Notes: a model not told the origin generated them from the letters alone. Shown: positions 1-12,049, numbered from the stretch's first letter. The stretch: DNA of 64,000 bases from Chinchilla lanigera (GCF_000276665.1 NW_004955502.1:6460046-6524045); one strand, 5' to 3'. A program made the numbers and translations.

Positions 1-53
1 GAATGTTGAAAGGTTACATTGCAAATTAGGTGTCTTTTTACACATCATGTGAG

Positions 54-140
54 AGGGGCTGGGGATATTACTAGCAGCACAGCACATGCCTGGAAGGCAC
101 AAGGTCCTGAGTTTGATTCCTGGTACCAAAAAAACAAAAA
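54..140 (+). mobile_element. ID SINE (tRNA-Ala-derived)
   Basis: The sequence starts ggggctggggat, carries the A-box/B-box region of ID elements (aaggtcctgagtttgattcc) and ends ggtaccaaaa with an A-rich tail. Imperfect target-site duplications flank it (cacatcatg at 41-49, cacataatg at 141-149; one mismatch). ID elements are transcribed by RNA polymerase III and mobilised by L1. The box A area (attactagcagcac) is diverged, so this copy is probably inactive. Confidence 0.9.
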
Positions 141-149
141 CACATAATG

Positions 150-849
150 CAAGAAAATCTGAAATTAACTTTTCTACGGTAAACTATACTCTAGGTCTTC
201 AGGCCCAGGGAAAAATCTAGGGGTGGGTTTAGGAATTGTGCTTTGATCTGATAACTGACAACAGCTTGATACTTGTTTAATATCCAGTGCAATTTAGTAA
301 GTTAGGACAAAAGGCATTGGCTTTTTCATGAAAATTTCACCTTCTTCATGTCCAGAATTTATATTTATGTAAATGAGGACTGTACCTTTCAAGGGCCTAA
401 AAAGAAATCAAAGACTATCACTCTCTTTCAGAGAACATCTATTTGTGGTCAAGGTCTCTATAAGCTTTGCGCTTGGAGCAAGGGCACACACCACAGATGC
501 ATTTCGCAGAGTTGGCAGTGGGGTGACGGTGTGAGTGTGGCTGTGGGTAATGTTTAATGTGACACATGTACTAGGAATCCTACAGCTAATAACTTGTATA
601 AAAACTAAATTACCAACTCAAAACATAGATTGAGGAAATAATTATCAATCTAGTGCACACTTATGCTTAGAAATGTTTACTGTATTGTAAATAAGTTGGC
701 AGGGTGTTTACATAACAACATTCCCAGAATTAAAGAATGCTTCATATGAAATTTCTGCACTTCAAGGACCAAACATGCTACCAAGGAGTAGAATTATTGG
801 ACCATCTGATAATTCATTTTATATAACATATTTCATGAAGCTACATAAA
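150..849. other. No gene or clear repeat seen
   Basis: Unique-looking AT-rich sequence. A 69-codon open frame (348-557, +) has no recognisable domain, no splice context and no support beyond being open, so it is not called a gene. Confidence 0.5.
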
Positions 850-1095
850 GCAATAATAATAAATATTTATAGGCTACTTTATTATAATAAAAATATCTTT
901 AATATACATTAACCTTTTTGAAACTTCACAACAACTTTGACAAGTACTTGTTCATCATAACTTCATCAAGAAGAATCCGAAGTTCAGGAGCATTAGGTAT
1001 CTTGCTTAAAGTAGCACAGCTAGGAAATGGAAGAGCTTGAATTCAATTCAAAACTTAATGTATCAAAGTCTGTTGTTCTTTCACTATACAATTCT
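850..1095 (-). mobile_element. MIR SINE relic, antisense
   Basis: Antisense MIR-like wording is visible: a 'cttcacaacaactttgacaag' analogue of the MIR 3' part, then 'agcacagctaggaaatggaagagcttgaattc', matching the MIR central core ('cacacagctagtaagtggcagagc'). This is an ancient mammalian tRNA-derived SINE, heavily diverged, with approximate ends. Confidence 0.55.
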
Positions 1096-1624
1096 GTCAT
1101 TTGAAGTAAAATATTTTTAAATTAGCAAAGATGTAAATTACTTGACCACTTCATTTTTTTTCAAAATGAAATCATAATCTCTAATCCAGCTCAGTAACTA
1201 AGCAACCCAATAACTAAGAACCACAAAACATGAGACTGCACCCTACACCTTGTGCTGCTTAGATGAAGGCCTGTTCTCCACAATCAAAGGCTTTGGGGCC
1301 CTTAAGAGGAGTTCTCAGTTAGTAGACAGCAACGTGAGGCCAGATGTCTGCTCCAGGGCAGTCACTCAAAAGTAGTCAGGGTTAAGAGACAGGAAAGCTA
1401 CAGTTTGGATCCCAAGCACAGTCAAACCAGGGGACTGTATCAGTCTGCCCATACTGAGCCACAGCAAAAATCACACAAATGTTTAATAAACACCTTGAAA
1501 ATACATAACGCATAATCCATGAATTACTCCCAACATATCCTGTGCTTGCTCTGCCTTTTCACGAAAAGAAAAAGAAAAGAAAAAAGATCATATTTGTTCT
1601 CATACTCATTCCATGACAACAGAT
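1096..1624. other. No gene seen; purine-rich patch
   Basis: Unique sequence with a short A/G-rich run at about 1562-1588. Nothing else could be supported. Confidence 0.5.
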
Positions 1625-1805
1625 AAGTTTAATTAACCACTCTAACTTCCTGATCAATTACTTTTCTGTAAATGTGGGATACTGATTCCTACCTTATAAA
1701 ATTCTTGGGAGTATTTAAAAAATAGGATGCACAAGAAATACTTAGAACTACACCTGGCAAGAGAAAACTCTCAATAAAGATAGCTGCTGATGTTTTTATC
1801 ATCGT
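1625..1805 (+). mobile_element. MIR SINE relic
   Basis: Plus-strand MIR-like order: 'ttctgtaaatgtgggatactgattcctacc' (the 'catctgtaaaatggggataataatacctacc' block), then 'cacctggcaagag..ctcaataaagatagctgctga' (the 'gtgcctggcac..ctcaataaatg' block). Diverged relic. Confidence 0.6.
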
Positions 1806-2322
1806 TATTGAAAACAAATACCATAGAGCCATCAATATTAACAAGATGTTACTCTTCCAAGAAACTCTCAGTCAAGACGACAAAGGTGCAAATAACTCTA
1901 TTTTTGTTTCTTTCAAGAACTTTCATTGTATTCACTTAGTCAAACTTTTGACTGATGTCCCCCATTTCCTTTCTCAGGACAAAAAATCACCCAACCAGCC
2001 TTACAAAGAAACTAGTTACTGTCCTCCACGCTTACTTAAAATCCCTGCCTCACTGAACTCCCTGATTCTATGATCTTGGTCACAAACTGTCCACTCCTAT
2101 GGTCTCCGCATGAGAAGACTTGCCTAAAACTTCATAACTTCCTGTCCTTTACATCTCCCCTCTAAACTTTGCCAAGATATCAGCAAGATATTGATTGCAT
2201 TGTTGACTTAAGAAGCAAAATTTGTTTTATTTTGGTGGGATTTTAGTGAAAACCAAGAAATGAAGAGGAGCATCCAAAATGATGTTTCACTTACCTACTC
2301 ACCCTACCACAAAAAGAAAAAC
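1806..2322. other. No gene seen
   Basis: Unique-looking sequence. Short open frames occur without start context, domain content or splice signals that would make them credible. Confidence 0.5.
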
Positions 2323-2380
2323 AGGAGAGAGAGAGAAGGGGGGAGGGGGACAGAGAGAGAGAGAGAGAGAGAAGAAAAAA
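2323..2380. repeat. (GA)n simple repeat
   Basis: Interrupted GA/GGA purine repeat including a cagagagaga run. The open frame across it is low-complexity (alternating Arg and Glu), as expected from the repeat. Confidence 0.95.
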
Positions 2381-2990
2381 GCAATAGAAGGCTCTTCCAT
2401 GAGAAGCTGTTTTGGCTTGACAATATATCAATAAATGTAATTTTCAAGCTCCAGTAAGCAAAGTAGTGTCTTGTCTGATACATAGAACAAGCTCAAATGC
2501 ATTGATGTACTATTATCATTATGACTTTAAAAATAATAGAATGAAGAAAGATATAATCCCCTATGAAATCTGAACAAACTCTGCTCCTTTTGCACTCACT
2601 CTCAATATTACCTTCAGACAGGGGCATCCCAAAACCTTTGCCTTTTAAAACTCCACACCAGCTTCAGACAAGGTCAGTAACTATGAGGATCTCACTTTCT
2701 CGCTCACACTATGCTAAACTTGAGGATATACAATAGGAGAAAAGCAGCCTAGGAAATAGAGCCGACAAAGCAGCAAACCCTGAAACAGTAAATGTCCTGC
2801 TCTGCCAGGGGAACTGCAGACCAAAAAGCTTCAGAAAATCGAGGAGTTTTGTCTTTTTGATCAGTGTCTCCTAATTTAAGGAAAAATCCTTTTAAACTTC
2901 AAGCTTAAAATCTTTAGGAACAAATTTGTAAAACCAGATATTGAATTTGTATTTCTGCCTCTTTGTTTAGCAGCATGCCCTGCTACAAGG
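2381..2990. other. No gene seen
   Basis: Unique sequence with no confident repeat or gene. Confidence 0.5.
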
Positions 2991-3005
2991 ACACATGCAC
3001 ACATG

Positions 3006-3048
<43 letters not shown>
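2991..3048. repeat. (CA)n microsatellite
   Basis: About 58 bp of CA repeat, imperfect at the left end (catgcacacatgcacacatac), then a pure run. Confidence 0.98.
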
Positions 3049-3052
<4 letters not shown>

Positions 3053-3689
3053 AGAAGAAGCTGGGATGACAAAAAGCTTCCTTTGCTCAATTTTCCCAAT
3101 GTACTCAAGTCCTGAAGGCTTATCTTAAAAATCACCTGTGCCAAAGAACATTGACAATAATGTGTGCCCAAAGCTGCCCCAGACCACTCTGAAGTCATCT
3201 GTTTTCATTCCCAACATCCGAGGTCTCTTTTCCTCAGATTTCTCCAGCATAGCTCTCACCACTGGGACTCAGTTACTCTGGTCCTTTCCTCTTTCCACTT
3301 CCTGTTCCCACCCTCATCCAAATCTACTCACATACACATTCTCATCACCTCAAGTGACTCTGCTGTGTCTCTCAAGGACTGGGGGTTAAGCTCACTCCAA
3401 ACATGGAATAAATGAGTGTGGCTACCACTAATGAGATGACAGATATAAAAAAAAAAACTAGTAAAGGAGTCACTTGAGTTACCTTCTGCTAAGGCTCTAC
3501 TAAACATGGAGTTAAAAATATTCTTTCTGTTCTTATCCCCAGACGACTCTATAAGGGAGAAATTACTTTCGATAAATTGCTTTGCCTTTAACATTTCCTT
3601 CTCAATTTTAGCTTCATATAGAATTGTAAGTCCTAAAAATACTTTTTAAGGAAGAAATTACAATGAAAGGAAAAAGCAGATAGGAGCAT
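3049..3689. other. No gene seen
   Basis: Overlapping short open frames on both strands (3138-3594) have no recognisable domain. Three frames being open over the same bases argues against coding. An ancient L2-like origin for part of it is possible but unproven. Confidence 0.45.
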
Positions 3690-4189
3690 ATGCAAAATAT
3701 TAGACCAAGAACACAGGACAGACCAGACTTCAGACACAACCACCTGAGAAGTTTTGTCCCAGTGCAGATGTACACCTCTTTCCTAGCATATTTTGAAACT
3801 CCACCAGGTCAAAACTTGCTGCATTCTGTAGTTTGCAGGAGAGCTAGGGCTTTCATTACCGTGGAATATTCCAGTCCTGTAGACAGCCACTGGGATCATT
3901 GGCCTCCAACCCTTCCTTTCCCAAGAATGTATTCTCTTGTTCTGCCTGCCTCCCATGGAAACTGACTTATGTATATTCCTTAAGCCAAATCCTTGTCTCA
4001 CATGACAACTTGCTACCCTGCCTGCTCCAATCCAAATTCCTGATGAACTACTGATGCAATCCCCTCCCTTTTTAGGTTTTCAGCCTTTAAGACTTGTTTG
4101 AAATATCTAAGTCTATGGAGCATAAATGCTCAAACTTCTGTTTCCTTGAATTATAAGTCTAATAACCCTAATAAATTCTATTTATTTTT
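3690..4189 (+). mobile_element. Possible ERV LTR relic
   Basis: The 3' part resembles an LTR R/U5 region: 'gtctatggagcataaatgctcaaac' followed by 'cctaataaattcta', which includes an AATAAA-type polyadenylation signal. Both termini are unclear and no target-site duplication was found. It abuts the antisense L1 that follows. Confidence 0.3.
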
Positions 4190-5347
4190 TTAAAAAAATA
4201 AAAGAAGGAAAGCATATTAACAGACAGACATCCATTTACAAAATAGCATAAGAACAATACAAACAAAACAGAGTTACAGACAAAGTTGTAGGAAATTAAC
4301 AATGGCTGTTGTATTACTTATTGATCTCTTCAAAGTGGTTTCTCAGGAAAACAAATAGAGATTCACAAGATTGATCGAACAAGTAATCATTAACTATTCC
4401 TTTCTGTAGAGCAATAGAAGACAGAAGTAAAACTATGTTAGCTATCCTGCATATACATACTTACATAATTTCCCCTTCTTTCTCTTCTCTTTTCCCACAG
4501 CCCAGTTGCCCTTTACTTTTGAGCATTATTCCTTTCTTTTCACAATGTCTGCCATACCTCCTAGTTTTTATTAACTCTTTCAAGTCTTACACTAGTGAGA
4601 CAATATGATGCTTACACATGCAGGTCTGATTTATTTCACTTATGAGTATGCTGTATAGTGACCATTTATCTGTAAAAGCCTCGAATTTATCTTTCTTTAT
4701 AGCTGAGTAATATTCCATTATATAAAAATACCACAATTTTGTTACCCAGTCCTCAGTGGATGGACATTTGGGTTGCTTCCACAATTTAGCAATTACAAAT
4801 TGCACTGCTATGAGCATGGGTGCACATATATCACTGTGATATGATGTGTTTAGATCTTCTGGGAAAATACCAGAAAGGGGAATAGCTGGGTTGAATGGGA
4901 CCTCTAGACCTAATTTACTGAGGAATCTCCAAACTGATTTCCACAGTGGTTTCACCAGTCTGCATTCCCACCAGCAGTGGAGAAGAATTCCTATTTCTCC
5001 GCAGCCTTGCCAGCACTTGTTATTGGTTGATTTTTTTGATGATAGGCATTCTTTCTGGGGTGAGATGAAATCTTAGTGCTGTTTTAATTTGCATTTCTTG
5101 AATGACTAATGATGTTAAACATTTTCTCATGTATTTATTTGCCATTTGTATTTCTTTATCTGAGAAGTGTGTATTCATCTCAGCTGCCCATTTTTGGATT
5201 GGGTCTTTGAATTTGGGGGAGATGACGTTTTTTAATTCTTTATGTGTTCTAGATGGAAGTCTTTTGTCCGAGGGACAGTCAGCTAAAATATTTTCCCAAT
5301 TTGTGGGTTTTCTCTTTACTCTGCTGGTGATTTCAACCATTGTGTGA
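4190..5347 (-). mobile_element. 5'-truncated L1 3' end, antisense
   Basis: Read on the minus strand, this is the C-terminal part of L1 ORF2 followed by the 3' UTR. Minus-strand open frames at 5020-5340 and 4587-4955 contain typical L1 motifs (HFSDKEIQMANKYM, MQIKTALRFHLTPERM, FNPAIPLSGIFPEDL, YIMEYYSAIKKDKFEAF). The 3' UTR part (4195-4450) is closely similar to 60036-60295. ORF2 reads in two frames, so the copy is frameshifted and dead. Confidence 0.93.
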
Positions 5348-5828
5348 CTCAGTTTCTCTTAGGGGTCAACGCTAAAAAAAAGGTCAAAGCTACCAAAGCC
5401 TGGGTTCCCTCAACTGTACTCTAAGGTGATTTTGGCAAATGCTACAGGTCCATGCGGCCTGTACTGCCCCTGAGCTGGAGTGTGGAACTGAAGCCCCAAT
5501 CACTAGCTAGAGCACCGGCTATTTCCACAGAGCTGGCAGGGCGACACAGTAAAGCAAGTCATTCTGATAAATGGATACTTATCCCCTACAGCATGCCCAA
5601 CATAACACATGAGAAAAACTTAGAAAGATCCCAATTAAGTCCTGATTTAGAATACACTGATTTTTGAGATTCAGTTTTACTGTCTCTCAGCCTCAACACT
5701 GTTCCCATAGCAGCCAGATTCAGCATCAGGTTTAGTTGCCATTGACCAAGGAAAGTCTTCAAGAGCAGGTGAATTTTGATGAGTTATCTTCATCCTCTCC
5801 AGACTCTCACACAGGGAAGTTAGTCCTT
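5348..5828. other. No gene seen
   Basis: Unique-looking sequence between an L1 and an LTR. The open frame 5452-5667 has no recognisable features. Confidence 0.45.
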
Positions 5829-6227
5829 ATTATGGTTTAGATCTAAAATGTCCCTCATAAGTCTCATGAGTTCAGAGGTGGGGCTTTTGAAAAGTGAAGG
5901 GATTATGAGGATACTACACTCATCTGTGGATTAACCCACTGGTGGGTTTATGAGTTACTTACAAGGTGGGGCACTGTTGGAGGGGCAGCTCACTGGGGGT
6001 GTGACATGGAAGGATGCATTTTTTTCCCTTGCTCCTCCCAGCTCTCTCTGCTTCCCAGCTGCCACGAAATGAGCAGCTGTCCTCCACATCTGTCCACCAT
6101 AACATTTCTGCCTTGGAGCCACTTGATCATGGAATGAATCCCCCGAGCTGTGAGCCAAATTAAACCTCTCTTCCTTTAAATTGTGCATGTTGGGTACTTT
6201 GTCCCCAAGGGTGGGAAAGCTGACTAA
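5829..6227 (+). mobile_element. MaLR-type solo LTR
   Basis: Begins 'tattatggtttagatctaaaatgtcc', the classic MaLR LTR opening. It continues through 'gaggtggggcttttg', 'gagccaaattaaacctctcttcc' (polyadenylation region) and ends 'gggtactttgtccccaagggtgggaaagctgactaatcca'. It is diverged relative to the 23.8, 35.8 and 59.1 kb copies. Target-site duplications were not resolved. Confidence 0.8.
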
Positions 6228-6589
6228 TCCACTCCCCAAGTCTCAGAACCTTCTGTGTTTTCTGATGTCTGTGCTCTGGAGAAGGACCTCTGATGACGTA
6301 TACACCCTGCTGAGCACAGGCAACTTACAAGCAGTTGCTCTTTTGAATTTGGAGGAACAAAAGTAGCATTTCCCTAAAATTCAAGGCAATGCCCCTTCTC
6401 AGAATGAGTGATTTCATGATTTGACCCGTTTGTGATTAGCAAGAAGAGTAACAGATCTTCACAGCACAGGCCGCTTACCAGCATTTCCTCTTTACACATT
6501 ATAATGGTGAAAGGAAGGTTTTGTAATTGGCATTAAAGACACCAGGCAAAATCCAGAAGCACTACAAACAGGGATTCAAACAAGTACTT
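6228..6589. other. No gene seen
   Basis: Unique-looking sequence without a supported feature. Confidence 0.45.
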
Positions 6590-7066
6590 GAGCATCAGGG
6601 TTTACAGCAGCCTTATTCACAGAAGCCAGGAGGTAGAAACAACTCAAATGTCCTTTGATAGATGAATGTGCAAACTAAATGTGACATATGTATACAACTG
6701 ATTATTCAGCATAGAAAAGCATGGTTTTCTGACATGTGCTACAACATATGTGAACCTTGAAAATATTTTCCTAGGTAGAGTAAGCCAGGCACAGAGCATA
6801 AACACTGTATAAGTCTACTCATATGAGCTATCTACAACAACTGAATTCATAGAGACAAAAAGTAGGGTAGAGATAACCAGGTATTAGGAGAGAAAAGAAC
6901 TGAGAGTTGACATTGAGTAAGTACAGAATTTCAGTTTCAAACGACAAAAAAAGTTCTAGAGATGGACAGTGGTGATGGCTGCTGTAGATGTATTTCATGC
7001 CACTGAATTGTACATTTAAAAATGTCTAAAATGCTAAGCTTTTTGTGATGTATATTTGCCACAGTA
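6590..7066 (+). mobile_element. Old L1 3' end (L1M-like)
   Basis: Contains the ancient L1 3' end signature 'ccactgaattgtacatttaaaaatg..gtatatttgcc'. Upstream it has ORF2-end wording (ttattcacagaagccaggaggtag, gaaacaactcaaatgtcc, ttattcagcatagaaaagc). Many substitutions and indels; no open frame remains. Confidence 0.8.
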
Positions 7067-7439
7067 AGAATGTTTTAGATGGTGCTTCTCAGCTTTGGAG
7101 ATATCATTCACAGGCTCTATCCATCCAAAGTGAAGTCGAGGCAGCTGAGTTGTGTGAAAGACCTGAGTCTTTTGTCAATTCCAGGAGCATTCTATGTTTT
7201 TGGTCTGCTGCCCATTTTGTATCATACATCATTTCAAATGTTCCTGCTTTGTCTGCTGTTTATTTAGGGTTCAGTCATTTCTCATGTGCACTACAGCAGA
7301 AAACCTCTCTAGTAGGTTTCCCTTATTCCATTTATTTTACTCTATACAAAACTCCAAGTTTGGTATTCCTATATTTTTATTTTAATTAAGACCTTATAAC
7401 TTAAATATTAGCATTGAAATACAGTAGGCCAGCATGTAA

Positions 7440-7685
7440 TTCTCAACATCCTTGTAGTCTGACTTGAACTTTAGCACATCCTACTTGTACCCACCATGTT
7501 CCTGCCAGGCTGAACCACTTGCTGACCTGCCTTCTCCATTCGTACCATTGCCTGCATATGAAACATATGATCTGTCTGTCTATCCTTCTCTCAGTGAAAA
7601 GCCTTTCTACTGCAAGAGCCTCTCAGATTTTACTGAAGAAAATAGAACTGACTTTCTCTTATACTTATCCATTGCTATGGTGTAT
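7440..7685 (+). mobile_element. L2 LINE relic
   Basis: Resembles the L2 3' region ('catgttcctgccaggctgaaccacttgc..gacctgcc..cttctctcagtg'). It yields a 130-codon open frame (7464-7856) that I regard as fortuitous, because it runs from this relic into the adjacent LTR. Confidence 0.45.
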
Positions 7686-7689
7686 GTGT

Positions 7690-8088
7690 GGTTTATCCTC
7701 CAAGGAATCATGTTTGCTAAGGTTGCTACCCATTTCAGTGATGTTGGGAGATGCCAAGGATCTTTAAGAGATGAGACCTATGGGGTCAGTGAGATAACTG
7801 TGGGTGCTGTCCTCAGAAGGGATTTGGGCAGCCTTTGTGAAATGCTGCGTTCTTGAGAGGTCAGTTGCTGTAAGTCACCCTTAACATTGAATTGCTTGTT
7901 TTTGCCTTTCTGTCTGGCAACGTGATCTCACCTTCTGCATATGCTCTGTCCTGACATTCCCACCACAGCCAAGCTGATGCTGGTTCCACCCCCTTGAACT
8001 TCTAGAAATATGGATCAAATACTATAAGTCTCTTTTCTTTATAAAGTTACCTAGTCTTAGAGATTTCATTATAACAGAAAACTGAAAA
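7690..8088 (+). mobile_element. MaLR/MLT-type LTR relic
   Basis: Shows the order expected of an old MaLR LTR: 'gatgagacctatggggtcag', 'gggtgctgtcctcagaaggga', then 'agtctcttttctttataaagttacctagtctt' and 'attataacagaaaactgaaaaatac'. Ends are approximate. Confidence 0.65.
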
Positions 8089-8143
8089 ATACAGTACATC
8101 CATCTTCTAACTTTTTTCTTTCTTGCTTTCCTCATCAGTCATG

Positions 8144-8228
8144 GAAAGAGGAGATGAGAGAGACAGACAGAGAGAGAGACAGAGACAGACAGGCAGAGAC
8201 AGAGAGACAGACACAGAGACAGAGAGAA
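8144..8228. repeat. (GACAGA)n-like simple repeat
   Basis: Interrupted gacaga/gaga repeat of about 85 bp. Confidence 0.95.
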
Positions 8229-9599
8229 CATTGCCTCTGACCGTGGGTCCTCTGCAGACCTTCTGACATCACTGGCTCAGTACTTAATAAACCCTAATAC
8301 TACCGGAGCTGGACTACGTTCCTACCCAGACAGAAAGTGCTCCACAATGAATGGACAACTGAATTAACACGTTATATCAGCGTAAATCAGTCTTGTTACA
8401 CAGAGTTTCACATTTCTTCCTTTATTTGGACTATGAAATCCTAGAAAACAGAAGCTGATTTACATTTTGTAGCAATTGTTGTACCTCACACAGCAGTCAA
8501 ATGTGAATAAGATAAAGAACTTTTCTCAGTGCTTGAACCAATTCACACAACAGTGTGAAAAATAGGAAGAGTACTCAGTATGGTGAAACATGTATCTCAA
8601 AGAATAAAAGTACTTTCTGCTCTTCGAGAGTTGGAAGGATTAGATTAATACACCTAAAAATGCTTATAAAATATGTTATCACTGTCTGGATCATCTATAA
8701 AACCATTTGTAAAATTAGAGACCCTGTAATTAGTAGGGAAGGGTTAATAGGAGAGGTAAAACTTGATTTGGCCCCTTAAGAAGGGCTTCACTTTAAGTAA
8801 GCAGTGGGAATATAAATTTAGTATCTGGACTGGCAGTGCTAATTCTAACAGAATAAAGGGTTAACCCAGTATGACACTGAAGGGCAGGTGTGTTTGGGGT
8901 GTGGGAACTGGGAAGGGATTGGAATTATAAACAAGAACTGTGAGAGGTAGGAAAACATGACACAGACCCTATGAACATACATCAAGCCCATGTTCCTTTC
9001 TGTCAAACATATGTGAGAAAAATGCTCTATATCAGCTCTTCCCTGCTTTGAAATCCAGAGTCCTCTTCTAGGCTGTATGGCCCACCAAGTGCCACAGACT
9101 TGGCAGGGCTTTGTGATTCCCCACCCAGCTGCAGATGTAGGCAATGAATCTGGGAGATGATCTGGGTGACAGAGAGAAACAGAAACAGATTTATTTTTCA
9201 GTAACATTTATTTTTCCTTGTCTCATCAATATTGATACAACTGATAACACACAAAAAGAAAAGTACCTCTTCTTTCTAAAGAAAAGGGGTAGGGCGAATA
9301 TAGCTAAGCAAAAGGTTATATTTTAAGTGAAAATGCGTACAATATAGCTAACTCTTTTTTCCTATAGATGGAAAATAAAACAAAATTTTGAAATAACTCT
9401 AAAAGGATTTAGACAATGACTCTAACAGCCACGAAAAATCAGTGCTTTTTTCCCAACAGCTTTTCTATGGGGAAAGAGAAACTTCATTCTGTACTAATAA
9501 TTTAAAAAATCTTAATAGCACCTTCATGTATTTTCCTATTTTAAAGGTTAATATTTTCCATTTTTGCACTTAGTGGAATTTTAAAAGATCATCATTCAC
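8229..9599. other. No gene or confident repeat seen
   Basis: AT-rich unique-looking sequence. The 120-codon minus-strand open frame (8845-9207) has no recognisable domain and no supporting context. Confidence 0.45.
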
Positions 9600-9728
9600 A
9601 GAAAGTATTCTTTAGAAGTTTTTAGTTCACTATGTCCCTCATATCCAACAAAAGTATTGTGGTTCAATTAATAGTATTAACTGTGTTTGGCATGTAGTAG
9701 ATGCCTCATAAATATTTTTCAGCTCAAC
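9600..9728 (+). mobile_element. L2 3'-end relic
   Basis: 'gtgtttggcatgtagtagatgcctcataaatattt' matches the L2 terminal wording ('gcctggcacatagtaggtgctcaataaat'). Confidence 0.5.
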
Positions 9729-9754
9729 TATCAGGAGATTACTTTGTAGGTAAG

Positions 9755-9758
9755 TCTA

Positions 9759-9790
<32 letters not shown>

Positions 9791-9796
9791 TCTGCC
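9755..9796. repeat. (TCTG)/(TCTA)n tetranucleotide repeat
   Basis: Compound repeat: three or more tctg units followed by about six tcta units. It lies directly upstream of an L1 3' end. Confidence 0.97.
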
Positions 9797-9810
9797 TAAA
9801 ATGCCTCATT

Positions 9811-10745
9811 CATAAAAAAATCAGGCCCTCAAATTTCAAAGACCCACTCCATACATGGGCATCTGAGATGAATACACACTTCTCAGAGGAAGAAATACAA
9901 ATGGCAAATAAATACAAGAAAAAATGTTCAACATCATTAATCATTGGAGAAATGTAAATTAAAACAGCACTGAGATTCCATCTCACCCCAGAAAGAATGG
10001 TTATCATCAAGAAATCAAGCAATAACAAATGTTGGAGGGGCTGTGGGGGAAAAGGAACCCTTTCCACTGTTGGTGGGAGTGTAGACTGGTACAACTACTG
10101 TGGAAATCAGTGTGGAGATCCCTCAAAAGAGGATTATAGGTCCCATTTGACCCAACTATTCCTCTTCTGGGTATTTTTCCAGAAGAACTGAAAAAATAAT
10201 ACCTCAAGGTTATATGTGCACCCATGTTTATAGCAGCACAACTTGTCATAGCTACATCTTGGAAACAACCCAAATGCCCATCAACTGAGGAATGGATAAA
10301 AAAGATGTGGTGTTTTTATATAATGGAGCACTACTCAGCTATAAAGAGAGATAAACTCAAGGCTTTTATAGTTAAATGGATGCAGCTAGAGAAATAAATC
10401 AGCCTCACACGTGTAAACATTGTATTGTCTCCCGAATGTAAGAAACTGAAAGAGTGAATAAAATCCAAAAGGTACAATAGTTATTGTGAAAGGGAAAGAA
10501 ATTGCTCAAAAGGAAAGAACAATTAGGATGAGGGAAAAGAGAAAAAAAAAGAAGGGAAAAAATATATATACAAGATATCTAAGATAATTGCACTACTAAT
10601 TTCTGTTAGTTTATTGAAAGAAACAGTTAATGCCCAACTGTTTGCATGCCTATTTCTGGCAATCTGAACAACTACTTTGAAGACAGAAATATGCACTGCA
10701 ACAACCATTGTTAATTTTCAAAATAAAATAAAATAAAATTAATAA
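9811..10745 (+). mobile_element. 5'-truncated L1 3' end
   Basis: Plus-strand end of L1 ORF2 (gacccactccatacatgggc..aatacacacttctcagagg; 'agaatggttatcatcaagaaatc'; 'actactcagctataaagag'), followed by the 3' UTR and an (AAAAT)n tail at about 10719-10740. Internal stops and indels break ORF2. The 3' UTR is shared with 55930-56490 and, inverted, with 13841-14010. Confidence 0.93.
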
Positions 10746-10844
10746 TTCACTGAGAAATATGTTTTATTCCAGACTCTCTAATGCCAGGGCCTAGAAACTG
10801 TTTTGTTTGCAGTAGCACTGATAAAATATAACTATAACAATTTA

Positions 10845-10945
10845 TTCTCCTTTACTAGATTGTAAATTCATGAGAGCAAAAAATTCTGCCTGTCTTTTTA
10901 TTGATATACAACAGGCTCTCAGTAAGTATTTGAAATAAAACTGAC
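10845..10945 (+). mobile_element. L2 3'-end relic
   Basis: 'tagattgtaaattcatgagagcaaaaaattctgcctgtc..ggctctcagtaagtatttg' follows the L2 3' end order ('gattgtgagctccttgagggcaggg..ctcaataaatgtttg'). Confidence 0.65.
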
Positions 10946-11010
10946 CTACTTGAAATTTGTGTGTGAGAGACTGTCAGTAATTTATATTTACAAATTTGCT
11001 TCCTTGAATC

Positions 11011-11011
<1 letters not shown>

Positions 11012-11053
<42 letters not shown>
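11012..11053. repeat. (TG)n microsatellite
   Basis: About 40 bp of pure TG repeat. Confidence 0.98.
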
Positions 11054-11103
11054 CCTCATGATGCTAGGGAAGCACTCTGTCTCTGAGATATACCCCAACC
11101 CAT
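11054..11103 (-). mobile_element. ID/B4-type SINE fragment, antisense
   Basis: 'gatgctagggaagcactctgtctctgagatataccccaaccca' is the reverse complement of an ID-like tRNA-derived head ('tggggtgtagctcagtggtagagtgctt'). It abuts the TG repeat, which may have grown from SINE-associated sequence. Confidence 0.6.
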
Positions 11104-11299
11104 AGTACTCACACTTTTGGAAGAAGACTTCTTGTCATTATCCTGCTTTAGAACTACTCAAAATGTTTTAATCACAGAAGTGGACAGAATCAGACTGTAT
11201 CAAATTCCGGAGGGCGTGGGCATAATTCAGAACCTTCAGGAAATAGATGTCACATCAACTCGTGTTTTTCTTCAATTGACTTCTGAAAACTTGTTTTTT

Positions 11300-11570
11300 A
11301 AAATGTCTCATAAATATTCAATATTTAATATCTTTTCTCCTTTCCCTCATCCCAGCTGCTCTTTCCTTTTCAGCAGTTTCATTCCCTTTCACAATAACTA
11401 TTATACCTTTTGGATTTTATTCACTCTTTCAGTTTCTTACACTAGGGAGACAACACTATGTTTACATGTGTGAGGCTGATTTATTTCTCTAGTTGTAACC
11501 ATTTACCTATAAAAGCCTTGAATTTATCTTTCTTTATAGCTGAGTAGTGCTCCATTGTATAAAAATTTTG
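11300..11570 (-). mobile_element. L1 3' fragment, antisense
   Basis: Reverse complement of the ORF2 end and 3' UTR seen at 10320-10560 (e.g. 'tcttacactagggagacaac', 'ccttgaatttatctttctttatagctgagtagtgctccat'). Confidence 0.9.
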
Positions 11571-11794
11571 GAAGGAATTCCAAATTAAAAGCCAACATAA
11601 CAGCCACAAAATAAGCATTAGTTCCAGTTGGGTAATACTCTTACTCCAGCCAAGCTTCATACAAAAAAAATGCCATGCTTCATTACAATATGAAAATCTT
11701 ATGCAGGAGCCATTGAATACATCAATTTGAAATACATACAAGCATAATACAGTGTGTTTTTCTACAAATGCTCCATCAAAACTCTTCTATCTGA

Positions 11795-12010
11795 AAAACT
11801 CTCATTGAGTCTTCATTATGTGCAACAGCTTAGAAACTTTTCAAACTTTTGCATAATTCTTTCAAGAAAGTACTTTGGAAACCAACGTGAAAGGGAGCTG
11901 CTCTGGCAAAAAGTAGAGGTGGCTGAAAAGCTCAGGGACACTGCTGCCCACACTGAAGGCCAGAAAGAGCTTGTTTCTAAGTACAAGCTTTCACTAAGTG
12001 GACTGAATGG
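11795..12010 (-). mobile_element. Possible MIR relic, antisense
   Basis: Antisense MIR-like order: 'ttgagtcttcattatgtgcaac', then 'gaggtggctgaaaagctcagggac', then 'aggccagaaagagcttgtttctaag'. The 86-codon open frame here is attributed to this relic. Confidence 0.35.
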
Positions 12011-12049
12011 TTGACTCGCCATGCTTGAGGGTCTTTACTTGTGGAATGG

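Noticed and set aside
4587..4955. 122-codon minus-strand open frame as a host gene
   Set aside because: Its motifs are those of the L1 ORF2 C-terminus; it is part of a truncated, frameshifted L1.
7464..7856. 130-codon open frame as a gene
   Set aside because: It spans an L2-like relic and runs into an LTR relic. There is no domain or splice context, and other frames are open over the same bases.
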